A stretch of DNA of 64,000 nucleotides from Vibrio atlanticus (GTDB lineage: Bacteria > Pseudomonadota > Gammaproteobacteria > Enterobacterales > Vibrionaceae): NCBI RefSeq assembly GCF_024347315.1, contig NZ_AP025461.1, forward strand, positions 1,488,001-1,552,000, given 5' to 3'. The position numbers and the translations under genes were made by a program. Of this stretch, positions 10,147 through 20,037 are shown one piece after another (positions within the stretch are counted from its first letter, which is position 1; each line of letters begins with the position of its first letter). The notes below the pieces were generated by a model. It searched no databases and was not told the DNA's origin. It was given only the letters and a program-made list of their open reading frames with translations.

Positions 10147-10953
10147 ATGCCATCAATCACGGTCACTCAATTCAGAAACTTTATTCCCAGGAAACGCGAA
10201 CGCTACCCCGCCTCTAAAAACGGTATTTTTATGGTATCGAAAGGAAGCATATTTTTTATGCTGCCCAATGGCACTCAAGCCTCGTTAAAAGCTGGAGATT
10301 TCACGCTTTACAATTCTGGTCAGATTAAAGACATCACGGTCGACACTGAAAATGGTGAGTTTAGTGCGATTTGCTTAGATTTTGATTTGGCAATTTTCCA
10401 AAAGTTCATAAATCAGTTCAGTGATTTAGAATCCACTCAAACTCCAGATAATTACATTAAGTTCAATCAAACGGATACCGAAATCTGCCAATTGAAAGAG
10501 CTCATCATGTCTCTGGCCAATTCATCGACTCAGAATGATTACGCACTCACCCAGCTAGGCTTAGGTTTGCTGTCTTTAATGGTTGAGCAGTATCCGGAAC
10601 TATTAACGATTATTAGCCGAATTTCTAGATTGACGGTGACACAAAAGGTCATCCATTACATTGAACAGAATATAGAAAATAATATCTCACTCGATACCCT
10701 AGCCAGCTATATGGGGATGTCACCAGCCACACTTAAACGCCGTTTATCGGCGGAAGACCTTTCGTTTTCAAACCTCTTGAAGATAAAGCGAATCGCCCAC
10801 GCAGCCACACAGCTCAGAACATCGAACAAATCGATTACTCAAATTGCTTATGAATCCGGATTTAAAAGTGCGGCGCATTTTAGTACCGCCTTTAAAACCT
10901 ATCACGGCAAAACACCAAAAGATTTCCGGTCTTTGGTTTCACAATCTTATTAA
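10147..10953 (+). CDS. AraC-family transcriptional regulator
   Basis: A 268-residue regulator with an N-terminal beta-rich sensing domain (about 1-150) and a C-terminal double helix-turn-helix (about 165-265). The HTH shows ISLDTLASYMGMSPATLKRRL and the conserved second-helix signature IAYESGFKSAAHFSTAFKTYHGKTPKDFR. The N-terminal pattern (FMVSKGSIFFMLPNG, LKAGDFTLYNSG) is like the GadX/ToxT/Rns group, whose members bind small effectors such as fatty acids. No target operon is adjacent: rnb lies upstream on the same strand and an unrelated gene faces it. Targets and ligand are unknown. Confidence 0.9.
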   Translation: MPSITVTQFRNFIPRKRERYPASKNGIFMVSKGSIFFMLPNGTQASLKAGDFTLYNSGQIKDITVDTENGEFSAICLDFDLAIFQKFINQFSDLESTQTPDNYIKFNQTDTEICQLKELIMSLANSSTQNDYALTQLGLGLLSLMVEQYPELLTIISRISRLTVTQKVIHYIEQNIENNISLDTLASYMGMSPATLKRRLSAEDLSFSNLLKIKRIAHAATQLRTSNKSITQIAYESGFKSAAHFSTAFKTYHGKTPKDFRSLVSQSY

Positions 10954-11000
10954 TACCAATCGTAGTAAATCACTGATCACTTACTCACTGTGATTGGTAT
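10953..11000. repeat. Imperfect palindrome with ATACCAATC / GATTGGTAT ends
   Basis: Nine-base arms ATACCAATC (10953-10961) and GATTGGTAT (10992-11000) bracket an inner inverted segment (AGTAA...TTACT). It starts at the araC-type stop codon and could fold into a long hairpin that ends that transcript. It resembles extragenic palindromes common in vibrios (from memory, unverified). Confidence 0.55.
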
Positions 11001-11048
11001 AACTACGCAATCTTATTGGCATAATTTGAAGTGACATCCATCATTTAT

Positions 11049-11140
11049 AGTGATGCGGATAGTTTTAGTAACATAGATCGTTTTACTGACGCAGATAAGC
11101 TTTATTAACGTAGACTGTTTTTAGTGACTCAGATAGGTTG
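11049..11140. repeat. Degenerate tandem array, five units of 18-19 bp
   Basis: Five consecutive related units begin at about 11049, 11067, 11085, 11104 and 11123. Each follows the pattern AGTRACRYAGATNGTTTT with several changes. The array sits between the ends of two convergent genes. Origin and function unknown. Confidence 0.5.
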
Positions 11141-11210
11141 TAATGTGGTGAGTTAAAAAAAGTTGTTCGTTTTAGGTATCAAGCCCCTCGCAAACATCTC
11201 AACAGAATAA

Positions 11211-11573
11211 TCACGACCAGAAGTACGATTTAGGGTCTTTTTCTATTTCAGACAAAATAGCATCAAGATCCTTCGATTGAGGTAAGTAAGGATAAGGCCC
11301 CCAATTTACTGAATCGGTTTTTACATCACCTTCTAGCGGCACCATTACCAACCAACATGACAGTGACTCATCAAAACTAACGCAGGCGATCTCATTTGTG
11401 TAATCGCTATGAGATGAGTCGAGCAGATAATGAGCCTGAGAAAACAGCACACCACCCTCACACTCTTCATAAAGGGATTTGCCTAGCTCGACAGGTAAAC
11501 TGCGATTTCGAGATGTACAGAGCTTCTCAGCTCCAATTAAAAGACGATTCAGTTCGATATGAATGACGGACAT
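11211..11573 (-). CDS. Hypothetical protein, 120 residues
   Basis: A good ribosome-binding site (AAGAGGTG) precedes the ATG, and the amino-acid composition looks like a genuine soluble protein. There is no signal peptide or membrane segment. It is acidic and Trp/Tyr-containing, with FDESLSCWLVMVPLEGDV in the middle and a C-terminal helix ILSEIEKDPKSY. No family was recognised and no function can be given. It faces the araC-type gene and stands alone. Confidence 0.7.
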   Translation of the reverse strand: MSVIHIELNRLLIGAEKLCTSRNRSLPVELGKSLYEECEGGVLFSQAHYLLDSSHSDYTNEIACVSFDESLSCWLVMVPLEGDVKTDSVNWGPYPYLPQSKDLDAILSEIEKDPKSYFWS

Positions 11574-11771
11574 AACACCTCTTGTAACTTCATAGAAACT
11601 TCTAAGTAGTGAATTCCTTTGTTTAGCTTAGGACTCAACCAACATTTTAGCGAACTAGCGCAAACAAAATACCCGTCCTGCTCCCAGAAACGAATCCTGC
11701 TTTTGTAAACCTAACTCGCTTTCACTCATCAAGCTAATAGCGACACATTGAGCGGATAGAATTTCACAAAA

Positions 11772-11789
11772 TTGTCATATAACCGACCT
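11772..11789 (+). promoter_or_regulatory. Candidate Pho box upstream of the PstS-like gene
   Basis: TTGTCATATAACCGACCT matches the PhoB consensus (two CTGTCAT-type half sites separated by four A/T) at 14 of 18 positions by eye. It lies 37 bp before the start of a phosphate-binding protein gene, where PhoB control makes sense. Not tested. Confidence 0.45.
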
Positions 11790-11826
11790 ATCATAGCCGG
11801 CAAATGTTATTAACTAGGAGTTGTTT

Positions 11827-12642
11827 ATGTTACGAGTCGCGCTTGCCTCTCTTTTATCCTTAGCCCTGTCTTCTCACGCTGCTTTTGCACAAGAAACCAA
11901 TATTTCGGGCTCCACTTCGGTATCACGTGTGATGGATGTATTGGCTGAGGAGTACAACAAGACTCACCCTGATAACTATATTGCGGTTCAAGGCATCGGT
12001 TCTACAGCGGGTATTACCATGGTCAATAAAGGTGTCGCTGATATTGGTATGAGCTCACGTTACTTAACTGACCGCGAACAGGGCGAAAAATTGAAGGTAT
12101 TTCCAATTGCCTTTGACGGCCTAGCCGTCGTGACTAACCGTTCAAACGGTGTAAGCAACGTTACACGTGAACAGCTATTCGATATCTACAAAGGAAAAAT
12201 CACAAACTGGAAAGCCATAGGTGGTGCGGATCAACCTATCGCAGTTGTAACTCGTGAAGCTTCTTCTGGTTCACGTTACAGCTTCGAGAGCTTACTTGGT
12301 TTGACAAAAATCATTAACGACCGTCTAGTGTCTGACATCAACCCAAATAACTTGGTTGTAAACAGCAACAGCATGGTAAAAACGATTGTTAACCATAACC
12401 CACATGCGATTGGATTCATCTCTGTTGGCTCTATCGACCGTTCGATCAAAGCAATCACATTTGAAGGCGTTGAGCCGACATCTAAGAACATCGCCAACCA
12501 CAGTTATGAATTGGCTCGCCCATTCTTATTGCTGCACAAAACTGAATCAGTTTCTGACGAGAGCAAAGATTTCATTAAGTTCGTGAAGTCAAAACAAGGG
12601 CAAGATCTTATCGAAGAGTACGGTTACACGCGCATCAAGTAA
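11827..12642 (+). CDS. PstS-like phosphate-binding periplasmic protein
   Basis: A 271-residue periplasmic solute-binding protein of the PstS/PBP-like family. The signal peptide ends at about residue 21 (SHAAFA). The phosphate-loop segments ISGSTSV and GIGSTAG are present, as are DIGMSSR and REASSGSR, all typical of PstS homologues. AGGAG six bases before ATG 11827 fixes the start. No pstCAB genes follow, so it is an orphan binding protein; it may feed a Pst transporter elsewhere or act as a sensor (inference). A candidate Pho box precedes it. Its 3' end merges into a short tandem repeat that includes the stop codon. Confidence 0.88.
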   Translation: MLRVALASLLSLALSSHAAFAQETNISGSTSVSRVMDVLAEEYNKTHPDNYIAVQGIGSTAGITMVNKGVADIGMSSRYLTDREQGEKLKVFPIAFDGLAVVTNRSNGVSNVTREQLFDIYKGKITNWKAIGGADQPIAVVTREASSGSRYSFESLLGLTKIINDRLVSDINPNNLVVNSNSMVKTIVNHNPHAIGFISVGSIDRSIKAITFEGVEPTSKNIANHSYELARPFLLLHKTESVSDESKDFIKFVKSKQGQDLIEEYGYTRIK

Positions 12643-12700
12643 CTATAAACGCATTAAGTAGCTACAAACACATTAAGTAACTACACGCGTATCAAGTAAG
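12628..12700. repeat. Short tandem repeat spanning the stop codon of the PstS-like gene
   Basis: Four related copies (starting at about 12628, 12649, 12668 and 12685) of a 16-21 bp unit like ACGCATYAAGTAACTACAA. The first copy encodes the last residues and the stop. Later copies carry further stop codons. Confidence 0.6.
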
Positions 12701-12760
12701 ATAACGACTTTTGTGATGTTGTTAGGATGCTGATGATATCGCCTTGATAGACAAAAACAA

Positions 12761-12787
12761 AAAGAGAGAGCCTTAAGCTCTCTCTTT
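12761..12787. terminator. Bidirectional terminator between convergent genes
   Basis: Perfect 11-bp stem AAAGAGAGAGC / GCTCTCTCTTT with loop CTTAA, A-run before and T-run after. It can serve the PstS-like gene and the facing MaoC-type gene. Confidence 0.9.
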
Positions 12788-12836
12788 TTTTGAATCTATA
12801 ATCTTCGCTAAAAGCAATTCTACTTATAAAAAAGCT

Positions 12837-13523
12837 CTAGAAGTGAAGTTGAATCACCGAAACAATCACAGCACCAGGACGACGGATGCCTTCGATCTCT
12901 ACGCGGATTTCGCGTTCAATCTCTAGGCCTTTCTTAATTGGCGTTACTTTTGTTAGCGTACTTTTAGCGCGAACGTTACTGCCCGATTTTACAGGGTATG
13001 GGAAACGTACTTGGTTAAGACCAATGTTTACAACCATCTTCGCCGTTGGGAATTGAGATTTGTCAGGATCAACACTGTCTGTCAGTCGAGGAAGCAGAGA
13101 CAAAGTCAGAAAACCATGTGCAATGGTTGTTTTGAACGGAGAATCTGTTTCAGCCTTAGAAGGCTCTGTATGAATCCACTGCATATCTTCAGTAACGAGG
13201 CCAAACTGGTTGATTCTGTCTTGGCTTACATTGATCCAATCACCAGTATGGATCACTTCACCGATCTGCTGTTCAAGCTCATCAAATACAAGTTGTGCTT
13301 CTGGCTTAAGTACGATCTGTGGTTCAACAGGCATCTCTGGCGCATCTTCATTGACAGCAGGTTTGTGGTGATCACGAACCCACGCAAAGAAATGACTATT
13401 TTGCGTGCGATTCAGAAAGTCTCCCCAGTAATCTCTAAGAGCTGGAGACATCCATTGCATAAACTCTGAGTGTTGCGAAGACACGCTGTCGCCTCGGTGT
13501 TTAAATAAATCAATGACTTTCAT
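12837..13523 (-). CDS. MaoC-family (R)-specific enoyl-CoA hydratase-like protein
   Basis: A 228-residue protein with a C-terminal hot-dog MaoC domain (about 90-220). It contains the hydratase-type Asp/His pair in TEDMQWIHTEP and the helix segment AHGFLTLSLLPRL, the usual pattern of PhaJ/MaoC enzymes that hydrate trans-2-enoyl-CoA. The first 85 residues (HSEFMQWMSPALRDYWGDF and following) are outside the catalytic domain and resemble phasin-like leader sequence, which is only suggestive. ATG 13523 is chosen because GAGG lies just upstream. It may link fatty acid beta-oxidation to polyhydroxyalkanoate or lipid metabolism (family inference). No pha genes are nearby. Confidence 0.82.
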   Translation of the reverse strand: MKVIDLFKHRGDSVSSQHSEFMQWMSPALRDYWGDFLNRTQNSHFFAWVRDHHKPAVNEDAPEMPVEPQIVLKPEAQLVFDELEQQIGEVIHTGDWINVSQDRINQFGLVTEDMQWIHTEPSKAETDSPFKTTIAHGFLTLSLLPRLTDSVDPDKSQFPTAKMVVNIGLNQVRFPYPVKSGSNVRAKSTLTKVTPIKKGLEIEREIRVEIEGIRRPGAVIVSVIQLHF

Positions 13524-13541
13524 AAGAACCTCAATGCACAA

Positions 13542-13760
13542 AATATTTCAATATAACTTGGTAATTTTGAAACACTTCACACTATTGTGCAAATACTTTC
13601 GAGCATACAAGTGTTAGCCGAACACTTATATATCCAACAAAAACAACAACCTAAGAATAAAACACCATTTTATTGGAGAGCTTTAATTGGAGTATTAACT
13701 CTACCTTATAATAAACATTTCATTATATAAACAGATTCTTTATTCACAAGTGGAATAAAA
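13542..13760. other. A+T-rich gap
   Basis: The promoter region of the MaoC-type gene lies at its left side. Nothing else was recognised before the RND terminator. Confidence 0.4.
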
Positions 13761-13785
13761 AAGGCTTAGCACAATGCTAAGCCTT
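13761..13785 (-). terminator. Rho-independent terminator of the RND efflux operon
   Basis: Perfect 11-bp stem AAGGCTTAGCA / TGCTAAGCCTT with a three-base loop. The A-run at lower coordinates becomes the T-run on the minus strand. It lies about 70 bp after the permease stop. Confidence 0.88.
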
Positions 13786-13855
13786 CGTTTTTACAAGAAA
13801 TTAATTACCAAGGAGAAACCTTGTAAAGGGCTCATCCTACAAGACACTAACTTCC

Positions 13856-16800
13856 CTATTCATCGTCCAGTGGAATCAACTTGGTATTGCCACCGTGTGC
13901 CTTCTCACGCTTACGTTGCACGAATGCATAGAAGCCAGGGATTAGGAACGTACCCGCTAACAACACACATAGCAGGCCACCAATCAGAGAAATACCCAAT
14001 GAGTTTTGACTCACGTGACCAGCACCCGCAGCGAAGATAAGCGGGAATATACCTAAGATGAATGACCAAGACGTCATGTTCACAGCACGAAAACGCAGCG
14101 TACCGCCCTTCACCGCCGCATCTTCAATCGGTGCGTCTTTCTCTTCACGCTCAACCTTTGCGAATTCCACAATCAAGATTGCGTTCTTCGCGGCCAAAGC
14201 TATCAATAGAACCAAACCAATTTGTGCATAGAGATTCAGCGGTGTGCCTGTCAGGTTCAGCGCCAAGAAAGAACCTAAGGTTGCAATCGGTACCACTAAG
14301 ATAATCGCTATAGGGATTGTCCAACTCTCGTACTGCGCCACCATGAACAGATAGATGAAGATCAGAGCCAGTGCAAAAGCAAAGATCGCTTGGTTGCCTG
14401 CCAATACTTCTTGATAAGCCATGCCTGTCCATTCGTACTGGTAGCCTTGAGGCAGCACGTCAGCTGCGACACGTTCCATTGCAGCAATCGCATCACCGCT
14501 TGAGTAACCCGGTGCTGGTTGGCCTTGAATCACCGCACTGCGGTACATGTTGTAACGCCATGCTACGTCTGGTTCAAAGATCTGATCGTAAGTCACCAAT
14601 GTGCTTAACGGGATCATCTCGCCATTAGACGAACGCACGTGGAATCGTTGTAGGTCATCCATGCTGCTACGGTGTTCACTGTCTGCTTGCATGGTGACAC
14701 GGAAATTCTTACCAAACATGGTGAAGTCATTCACGTACATTGACCCAAGATTGCCTTGTAGCGTTTGGAATATTTCCGATAGGGGAATACCTAGCTGTTG
14801 CGCTTTCTCACGATCAATATCGACATAGTAGTGAGGTACATTGGCGCGGAAGGTACTGAAGGTATGTGAAATCTCAGGCTGTTTATTTGCCTCAGCAATC
14901 ACGTCATTCATTACCATCGCCAGATCAGTGCGGCTACGACCTAATGTATCTTCGAGAACAAACTCAAAACCAGACGCAGCACCCATGCCCGGTACGGCTG
15001 GAGGTCCCATTGCAAATACAATCGCCTGAGGCAGTTCTGTTGCCGCTCGGCCATTAATACGTTGTGAGATAGCTTGCGCTGAATGTTGACCGTCTAGTGC
15101 GTTACGCATTTCCCAATCGTGGAGCTTGATGAACATCGACGCACCATTCGAAGCTGAAGCGCCCGTCATGAATGCATAGCCGTTAACCAGTGTCACACCA
15201 TCTACGCCCGGCTCTTGCTCAACCATCTCTAGTAACTGCTCTGTCACATCTTCTGTACGAGACAGCGATGCCGCGTCAGGAAGCTGCACGTTAACCAGCA
15301 AGATGCCTTTATCTTCTTGAGGTACGAAAGCCGTAGACGTGGTTTTCGCAAAGTAAGTTACCGCTGCTAGTGCCACAACAAAGAAGGTAAACAGCAGAAC
15401 ACCCTTTTTCACAAGGAAGCCTGCAATTTGACCGTATTTGTTGGTTACAGATTCAAGACCACGGTTAAACGCTTGGTACCAACGTGCTGTGTTACCACCG
15501 CCCTGCTTAAGAACCAATGAACACAATGCTGGTGACAGCGTTAGAGCGTTAATAGAAGAGATCACAACCGCAATACAGATGGTCAGAGCGAACTGACGAT
15601 ACATAATGCCGGTAATACCTGGCAGCATCGCTACTGGGATGAATACCGCTAACAGAACCAAGGTTGAGGTAACAATTGGCCCCGTAACTTCTTTCATTGC
15701 GATAAGCGTTGCTTTTCGCGGTGAAATGGTAGGATCTTTGGCCATCGTAGTATCTACGTTCTCGATAACCAAGATCGCATCATCTACTACGATACCTATC
15801 GCCAAAATCAAACCAAACAGGGTTACTGTGTTGATGGTAAAGCCGGTCATCTGCATGACCGCAAAAGTACCAATCAAAGATACCGGAATCGCAACCACCG
15901 GAATCAAGGTCGCACGGGCACTGCCCAAGAACAAGTACGTTACTGCGATAACCAGCAAAATTGCTTCGATGAGTGTTTTAACTACACCTTTAATCGACTC
16001 AGCAACGAAGAGTGTGGTGTCGTAACTCGCCTCGTAAGCAACGCCTTCAGGGAAATTTTTGCTTAGGTTGTCTAGCATCGCCATGACTGCTTTACCACTT
16101 TCCAGCGCATTAGCGTCTGACTGAAGTGACAGCGTTACGATTGAAGCGTCTTGACCACGGTATTTACCGTTACCATCGTAGAACTTTTTACCTAACTCAA
16201 CACGTGCAACGTCTTTTAAATAAACCGTTGAACCGTCTTGATTTGCACGAAGCACAACATTTTCAAACTCATCAGCCGTTTCTAATCGGCCTTTTGTCAC
16301 CAAGTTGAATTGCACTTCTTGCGCGTTGTTATAAGGTGCAGCTCCAATACGGCCTGCAGCGACTTGAACGTTCTGCTCCGCCAAAGCGCGATTCACATCA
16401 GAGGTAGTTATATTGAGGTTAGCCATTTTTTCAGGATCTAACCAAACACGCATCGCGTATTCACCACCACCCAACACGTTAACTTCACTGATGCCCTTCA
16501 CACGAGCCAGCTGGTCTTTAATGTTCAAGTTCACGTAGTTGATAAGGAATTGGTCGTTGTACTCTCCGTTCGGCGAGTAGAAGTTCAATACCATCAATAG
16601 GTCAGGTGAACGCTTCTTGACCGTTACACCCACCATTCTTACTTCTTGTGGAAGTTTCGATTCGATCTGAGCAACGCGGTTCTGAACGTTGACCTGAGCC
16701 ATATCAGCATCAGTACCGACATCAAAGGTCACATTAAGGTTGTATGAACCATCATTAGCACTTTTAGAAGACATGTAGATCATATCTTCTACGCCATTCA

Positions 16801-17008
16801 CCGATGTCTCTATGGGGTCGGCTATCGCCTGTTCCACCACTTCAGCACTGGCACCCGTGTAGAATGCCGACACACTGACCGATGGTGGGCTAATTTTTGG
16901 ATATTCGGCCACTGGTAAGATAGCGAGAGAGATCGCACCCGCCAGCGTTAATATTATGGATATGACAAGGGCAAACTTAGGCCTTTGAATAAAGAAACGA
17001 CTTAACAT
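13856..17008 (-). CDS. RND multidrug efflux permease (AcrB/HAE1 type)
   Basis: A 1050-residue inner-membrane proton antiporter, the usual HAE1 length. It begins [18 protein letters not shown] with the first transmembrane helix, followed by a large periplasmic loop, helices 2-6 with the proton-relay motif [14 protein letters not shown], a second large loop, and helices 8-12 with the relay Lys region ([14 protein letters not shown]). Together with a periplasmic adaptor and a TolC-type channel, such pumps export drugs, dyes or bile-like compounds. The adaptor gene lies 11 bp upstream on the same strand; no outer-membrane channel is in this operon. Substrates cannot be inferred. GAGGG precedes the ATG. 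Confidence 0.95.
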   Translation of the reverse strand: MLSRFFIQRPKFALVISIILTLAGAISLAILPVAEYPKISPPSVSVSAFYTGASAEVVEQAIADPIETSVNGVEDMIYMSSKSANDGSYNLNVTFDVGTDADMAQVNVQNRVAQIESKLPQEVRMVGVTVKKRSPDLLMVLNFYSPNGEYNDQFLINYVNLNIKDQLARVKGISEVNVLGGGEYAMRVWLDPEKMANLNITTSDVNRALAEQNVQVAAGRIGAAPYNNAQEVQFNLVTKGRLETADEFENVVLRANQDGSTVYLKDVARVELGKKFYDGNGKYRGQDASIVTLSLQSDANALESGKAVMAMLDNLSKNFPEGVAYEASYDTTLFVAESIKGVVKTLIEAILLVIAVTYLFLGSARATLIPVVAIPVSLIGTFAVMQMTGFTINTVTLFGLILAIGIVVDDAILVIENVDTTMAKDPTISPRKATLIAMKEVTGPIVTSTLVLLAVFIPVAMLPGITGIMYRQFALTICIAVVISSINALTLSPALCSLVLKQGGGNTARWYQAFNRGLESVTNKYGQIAGFLVKKGVLLFTFFVVALAAVTYFAKTTSTAFVPQEDKGILLVNVQLPDAASLSRTEDVTEQLLEMVEQEPGVDGVTLVNGYAFMTGASASNGASMFIKLHDWEMRNALDGQHSAQAISQRINGRAATELPQAIVFAMGPPAVPGMGAASGFEFVLEDTLGRSRTDLAMVMNDVIAEANKQPEISHTFSTFRANVPHYYVDIDREKAQQLGIPLSEIFQTLQGNLGSMYVNDFTMFGKNFRVTMQADSEHRSSMDDLQRFHVRSSNGEMIPLSTLVTYDQIFEPDVAWRYNMYRSAVIQGQPAPGYSSGDAIAAMERVAADVLPQGYQYEWTGMAYQEVLAGNQAIFAFALALIFIYLFMVAQYESWTIPIAIILVVPIATLGSFLALNLTGTPLNLYAQIGLVLLIALAAKNAILIVEFAKVEREEKDAPIEDAAVKGGTLRFRAVNMTSWSFILGIFPLIFAAGAGHVSQNSLGISLIGGLLCVLLAGTFLIPGFYAFVQRKREKAHGGNTKLIPLDDE

Positions 17009-17019
17009 AAATAGCCCTC

Positions 17020-18156
17020 TTACTCAGCTTGTTCAGCAGAAGCTTGAATACGAACAGACATACCATTACGTACACGCTGTAGGCCTTGAGTGATCACTGC
17101 GTCGTTCTTCTCTAAACCAGAATGAACGATCACACCACCTTCAACTTGTCGCCCCATCTCAATGTTTCTGCGCTCAGCAACTGGTGCGGCTTCGCCTTCA
17201 ACCAATACCATCACAAAGTCACCTTCTAGGTCGGTTTGAACTGCACGACGCGGAATAGTCACAACATCAATAGATTGCTTTTCACGTAGATCAACGCGAA
17301 CGTGTTGGCCTGGAAGCAATTGCTGGTTTGGGTTATCAGCAATGGCGCGCATCGCGATCGTACCAGTATTGAGGTTGATACGGTTACCCAAGAAATCAAG
17401 CTGACCTAGATGTTCGAACGCTTCACCATTCTCAAGCATGATCTGAACTTCAACACTTGCAGAATCGCTGCTGCCGTCACCTTCGATACGATCCATACCC
17501 AGCTCAATACGCTCACGCTCACTGATGCTGAACGATGCATGGATTGGATCTAGGCTAACCAAGGTGGTTAATACACCTGAAGACGGTGAAACCAGATCAC
17601 CCGTGCTCACTTTGGTGTCACTGATTCGTCCAGAGAAAGGCGCAATAATTTTGGTATGAGAAAGCTGAACATTGGCTGCATTGAGTTGTGCTTGACTTGC
17701 TTCAAGCTGTGCCTGAGAACCCAATAAGTTTGCTGTCAATGCATCAAATTCCGATTGAGAAATACTCCCCTTAGGGAGAAGATTCTTACCTCGGTTAAAA
17801 TCAAGCTCGGCTTTTTTAAGGTTCGCGTTCGCTTGAGCAACAGACGCTTTTGCGCTTGCTACTTCAGCTTCAAATGAAGAGGGTTCAATGGAGTACAGTA
17901 ATTGGCCCTTTTCGACCATTTGACCTTCATTGAAATGACGGCTTTGTAGATAGCCAGACACCTGCGCTGTGATAGCCGTATCTTCAACGGCTTCAATACG
18001 ACCGATGTACGACTTACTTTGCTGGTGAGAAACAACGCTAACATCCTGTACAGCTACGAGAGGTAGAGGCGCTTGCTTGGCATTTTGAGCATCTTGCCCA
18101 CATCCAGCAAGAATAAGAGAGCTTGCAAGAGCCGTAAGGATCAACTTTTTACGCAT
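17020..18156 (-). CDS. RND efflux periplasmic adaptor lipoprotein
   Basis: A 378-residue membrane-fusion protein of the AcrA/MexA type. ATG 18156 gives a lipoprotein signal ([20 protein letters not shown]) with the lipid-anchored Cys near residue 19; an earlier in-frame start would spoil this signal. Visible parts are the lipoyl half-motifs ([21 protein letters not shown] and [16 protein letters not shown]), a coiled-coil hairpin between them (about 95-165) rich in Ala/Gln/Leu, and the beta-barrel and membrane-proximal domains after. It bridges the RND permease encoded 11 bp downstream to an outer-membrane channel. No regulator gene is adjacent. Confidence 0.94.
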   Translation of the reverse strand: MRKKLILTALASSLILAGCGQDAQNAKQAPLPLVAVQDVSVVSHQQSKSYIGRIEAVEDTAITAQVSGYLQSRHFNEGQMVEKGQLLYSIEPSSFEAEVASAKASVAQANANLKKAELDFNRGKNLLPKGSISQSEFDALTANLLGSQAQLEASQAQLNAANVQLSHTKIIAPFSGRISDTKVSTGDLVSPSSGVLTTLVSLDPIHASFSISERERIELGMDRIEGDGSSDSASVEVQIMLENGEAFEHLGQLDFLGNRINLNTGTIAMRAIADNPNQQLLPGQHVRVDLREKQSIDVVTIPRRAVQTDLEGDFVMVLVEGEAAPVAERRNIEMGRQVEGGVIVHSGLEKNDAVITQGLQRVRNGMSVRIQASAEQAE

Positions 18157-18415
18157 GGTTATACCGTCACTTGTTAGTATTTGAACAGTATAAAATTTAC
18201 GTAACACACCCGTTACTATTGTCCGAGGAATATCAATTATAACGAACCAAAGTGTATCAATATGTTAATTGAAACTAAGTGCTTATAAAGTAATTACAAA
18301 CGCGTTACAATTTCTAAGTAAATCAACCTCTCAGCTTTTGTTCTCTATGGATATTGTCTAACATCATGTATTGTCGGGCAGATAAGCATTCACATTTAAT
18401 TGTTAAGGAATTCTC

Positions 18416-18859
18416 ATGATTTCAAAATGGGCTAAACGTTTCTATCAAATGGCGGAATTGGTCGGTTCTTGGAGTAAAGATCCTTCAACTCAAGTCGGCG
18501 CCGTCATCACTAAGCACAACCGTATTGTTTCAGTTGGCTTTAATGGCTACCCACATGGCGTGTCTGATAGTGCGGATACTGACGATCGCGAGATGAAATA
18601 CCTCAAGACACTTCACGCTGAAGAAAATGCAATCTTGTTTGCTAAACGTGATTTAGACAGTTGTGAAGTTTGGGTCACTCACTTCCCTTGTCCGAACTGT
18701 GCAGCAAAAATCATTCAAACTGGAATTTCAGCGGTACATTGCCCAGAGCAAAGTGAAGATTTCCTTTCTCGTTGGGGAGATAAGATCAAGATAAGCCAAG
18801 ATATGTTTGAGCAAGCTGGTGTAGAAGTAGACTGGTTGCCACTCGCTGACCTGGATTAA
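18416..18859 (+). CDS. dCMP/cytidine deaminase family zinc enzyme
   Basis: A 147-residue deoxycytidylate deaminase-type protein. Zinc ligands and the catalytic Glu are in LHAEENA (H67, E69) and PCPNCAAKI (C92, C95). The length and the segments DPSTQVGAVIT and GFNGYPHGV match dCMP deaminases, which convert dCMP to dUMP for thymidylate synthesis. AAGGA is placed correctly before the ATG. It stands alone and is followed by a bidirectional terminator. Assignment to dCMP rather than another cytosine nucleotide is from family resemblance. Confidence 0.88.
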   Translation: MISKWAKRFYQMAELVGSWSKDPSTQVGAVITKHNRIVSVGFNGYPHGVSDSADTDDREMKYLKTLHAEENAILFAKRDLDSCEVWVTHFPCPNCAAKIIQTGISAVHCPEQSEDFLSRWGDKIKISQDMFEQAGVEVDWLPLADLD

Positions 18860-18899
18860 TCTCTAACGCTAGGTCTCAGGTCTAGATCTCAAATACAAA

Positions 18900-18938
18900 A
18901 AAGCCGAGAGTCGATATTATCGCTCTCGGCTTTCTTTT
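18900..18938. terminator. Bidirectional terminator
   Basis: Perfect 11-bp stem AAAGCCGAGAG / CTCTCGGCTTT around a 12-base loop, with an A-run before and T-rich tract after. It lies between the deaminase gene and the facing MscS gene. Confidence 0.85.
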
Positions 18939-18968
18939 TATTCGGACTTGTTAGCTTCCAGCATCGTA

Positions 18969-19811
18969 TTAGTCACTTGAGGGAAATGCCGACGCGTAAG
19001 CTTCCATGAAATCTTTACGGATATCCTGTTCAAGGTGAATCGCTTTCTCTGTCGGGCAGAAGATCATAAAGTGGACTTCTTGCTCACCCGTTGAGCTGCT
19101 CGTGATATGAATGTGCGGTTCAGAGCCAGGAAGGTCAACCCCAGCGTGCTTCTCAATCACACCATTGTAACGACGGGCAACATCGATAAACTCTTCACAA
19201 TGCTCTTCAATTTTCACGATAAGACCCGGCACCATAGGGTATAGGTTTACAAAGTCTTTCACCGTCACAAAAAAGTTATGATAAACATAGCGCTTCATGA
19301 AGTTGAGATTCTTTACCGGATAAGTGAAGAACATGCTATTAGGCAGCGTGGCAGTCTTGCCAGTGAAGTGATATTGCCCGTGATACAAATCGATTTCTTG
19401 AATCACAGTAGCCATCAAGTTGTGCTCAATCACCTCACCGCTGATTTTGCCCACTTCAATCCAATCACCAATTCGAAATGAGCGAGAACTCGCACGCTGA
19501 ATAGAGCCAGTAAAACAGAGGATGATCTCTTTTGAAGCCACGACTATCGCAACCGCAATAGCGGTAACAGACAGCGCAAATTCGCTGATTTCGGATTTCC
19601 ACAACACGAATAACGTCACAACAATAATCGCGAATGTGCCATTTTTGGTACGTGACATCCAGTTACGTTGGTCTTCACTAAGAAAAGCGACATCACCACG
19701 GATTCGAGACAAAGTGATTCGTCGGATTATTAATATAATGCAGATGATCAGCACACTAAAAATAAACTTATTAGCGAGTAAGAAATCTATTACTTGCCAC
19801 ATCTTTTCCAT
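18969..19811 (-). CDS. Small mechanosensitive (MscS-type) channel protein
   Basis: A 280-residue inner-membrane protein. Hydrophobic helices lie at about 14-31 and 57-73, then a pore-lining-type helix (SVTAIAVAIVVASKEI), followed by the MscS beta domain with FRIGDWIEVG and a cytoplasmic alpha/beta domain. Family role: release of solutes on hypo-osmotic shock. AAGGAA precedes the ATG. The pore helix lacks the usual Gly/Ala spacing of E. coli MscS, so gating properties may differ (inference). It is one of two MscS-family genes in the window; the other is at 61649-63253. Confidence 0.85.
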   Translation of the reverse strand: MEKMWQVIDFLLANKFIFSVLIICIILIIRRITLSRIRGDVAFLSEDQRNWMSRTKNGTFAIIVVTLFVLWKSEISEFALSVTAIAVAIVVASKEIILCFTGSIQRASSRSFRIGDWIEVGKISGEVIEHNLMATVIQEIDLYHGQYHFTGKTATLPNSMFFTYPVKNLNFMKRYVYHNFFVTVKDFVNLYPMVPGLIVKIEEHCEEFIDVARRYNGVIEKHAGVDLPGSEPHIHITSSSTGEQEVHFMIFCPTEKAIHLEQDIRKDFMEAYASAFPSSD

Positions 19812-19975
19812 TACTTATTCCTTTGTATTACAACAATTAAGCTTTATAACGACGAGCATTAAAACGATTAGCTCTATAACGATGAGCTTTACAGCGACTG
19901 ACTCAACCCAATAAACGCATTATGAAAAAGCACTCAAAAATAGAGCGCTCCTTTTCATGCTTTTATCAGCTATTA

Positions 19976-20026
19976 GGGCGTGTTGACCTTTCGCGGTTAA
20001 ATTTTGTTCGAAAGATCAACACGCCC
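19976..20026. mobile_element. 51-bp deletion derivative of the TA-flanked MITE
   Basis: The same terminal inverted repeats as the 4854-5131 element, again flanked by TA on both sides. The left 37 bases match that element except for one change, then the sequence passes directly to the right terminus through a shared TCGA. That points to an internal deletion by microhomology. It lies between the MscS and DM13 genes. Confidence 0.8.
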
Positions 20027-20037
20027 TAGTAAGGCTA

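Noticed and set aside
11049..11140. Integron attC or phage attachment site
   Set aside because: Units are too degenerate and lack attC core sites; no integrase is nearby.
13774..16308. Plus-strand open frames opposite the RND permease
   Set aside because: Antisense shadows of a well-supported 1050-residue gene.
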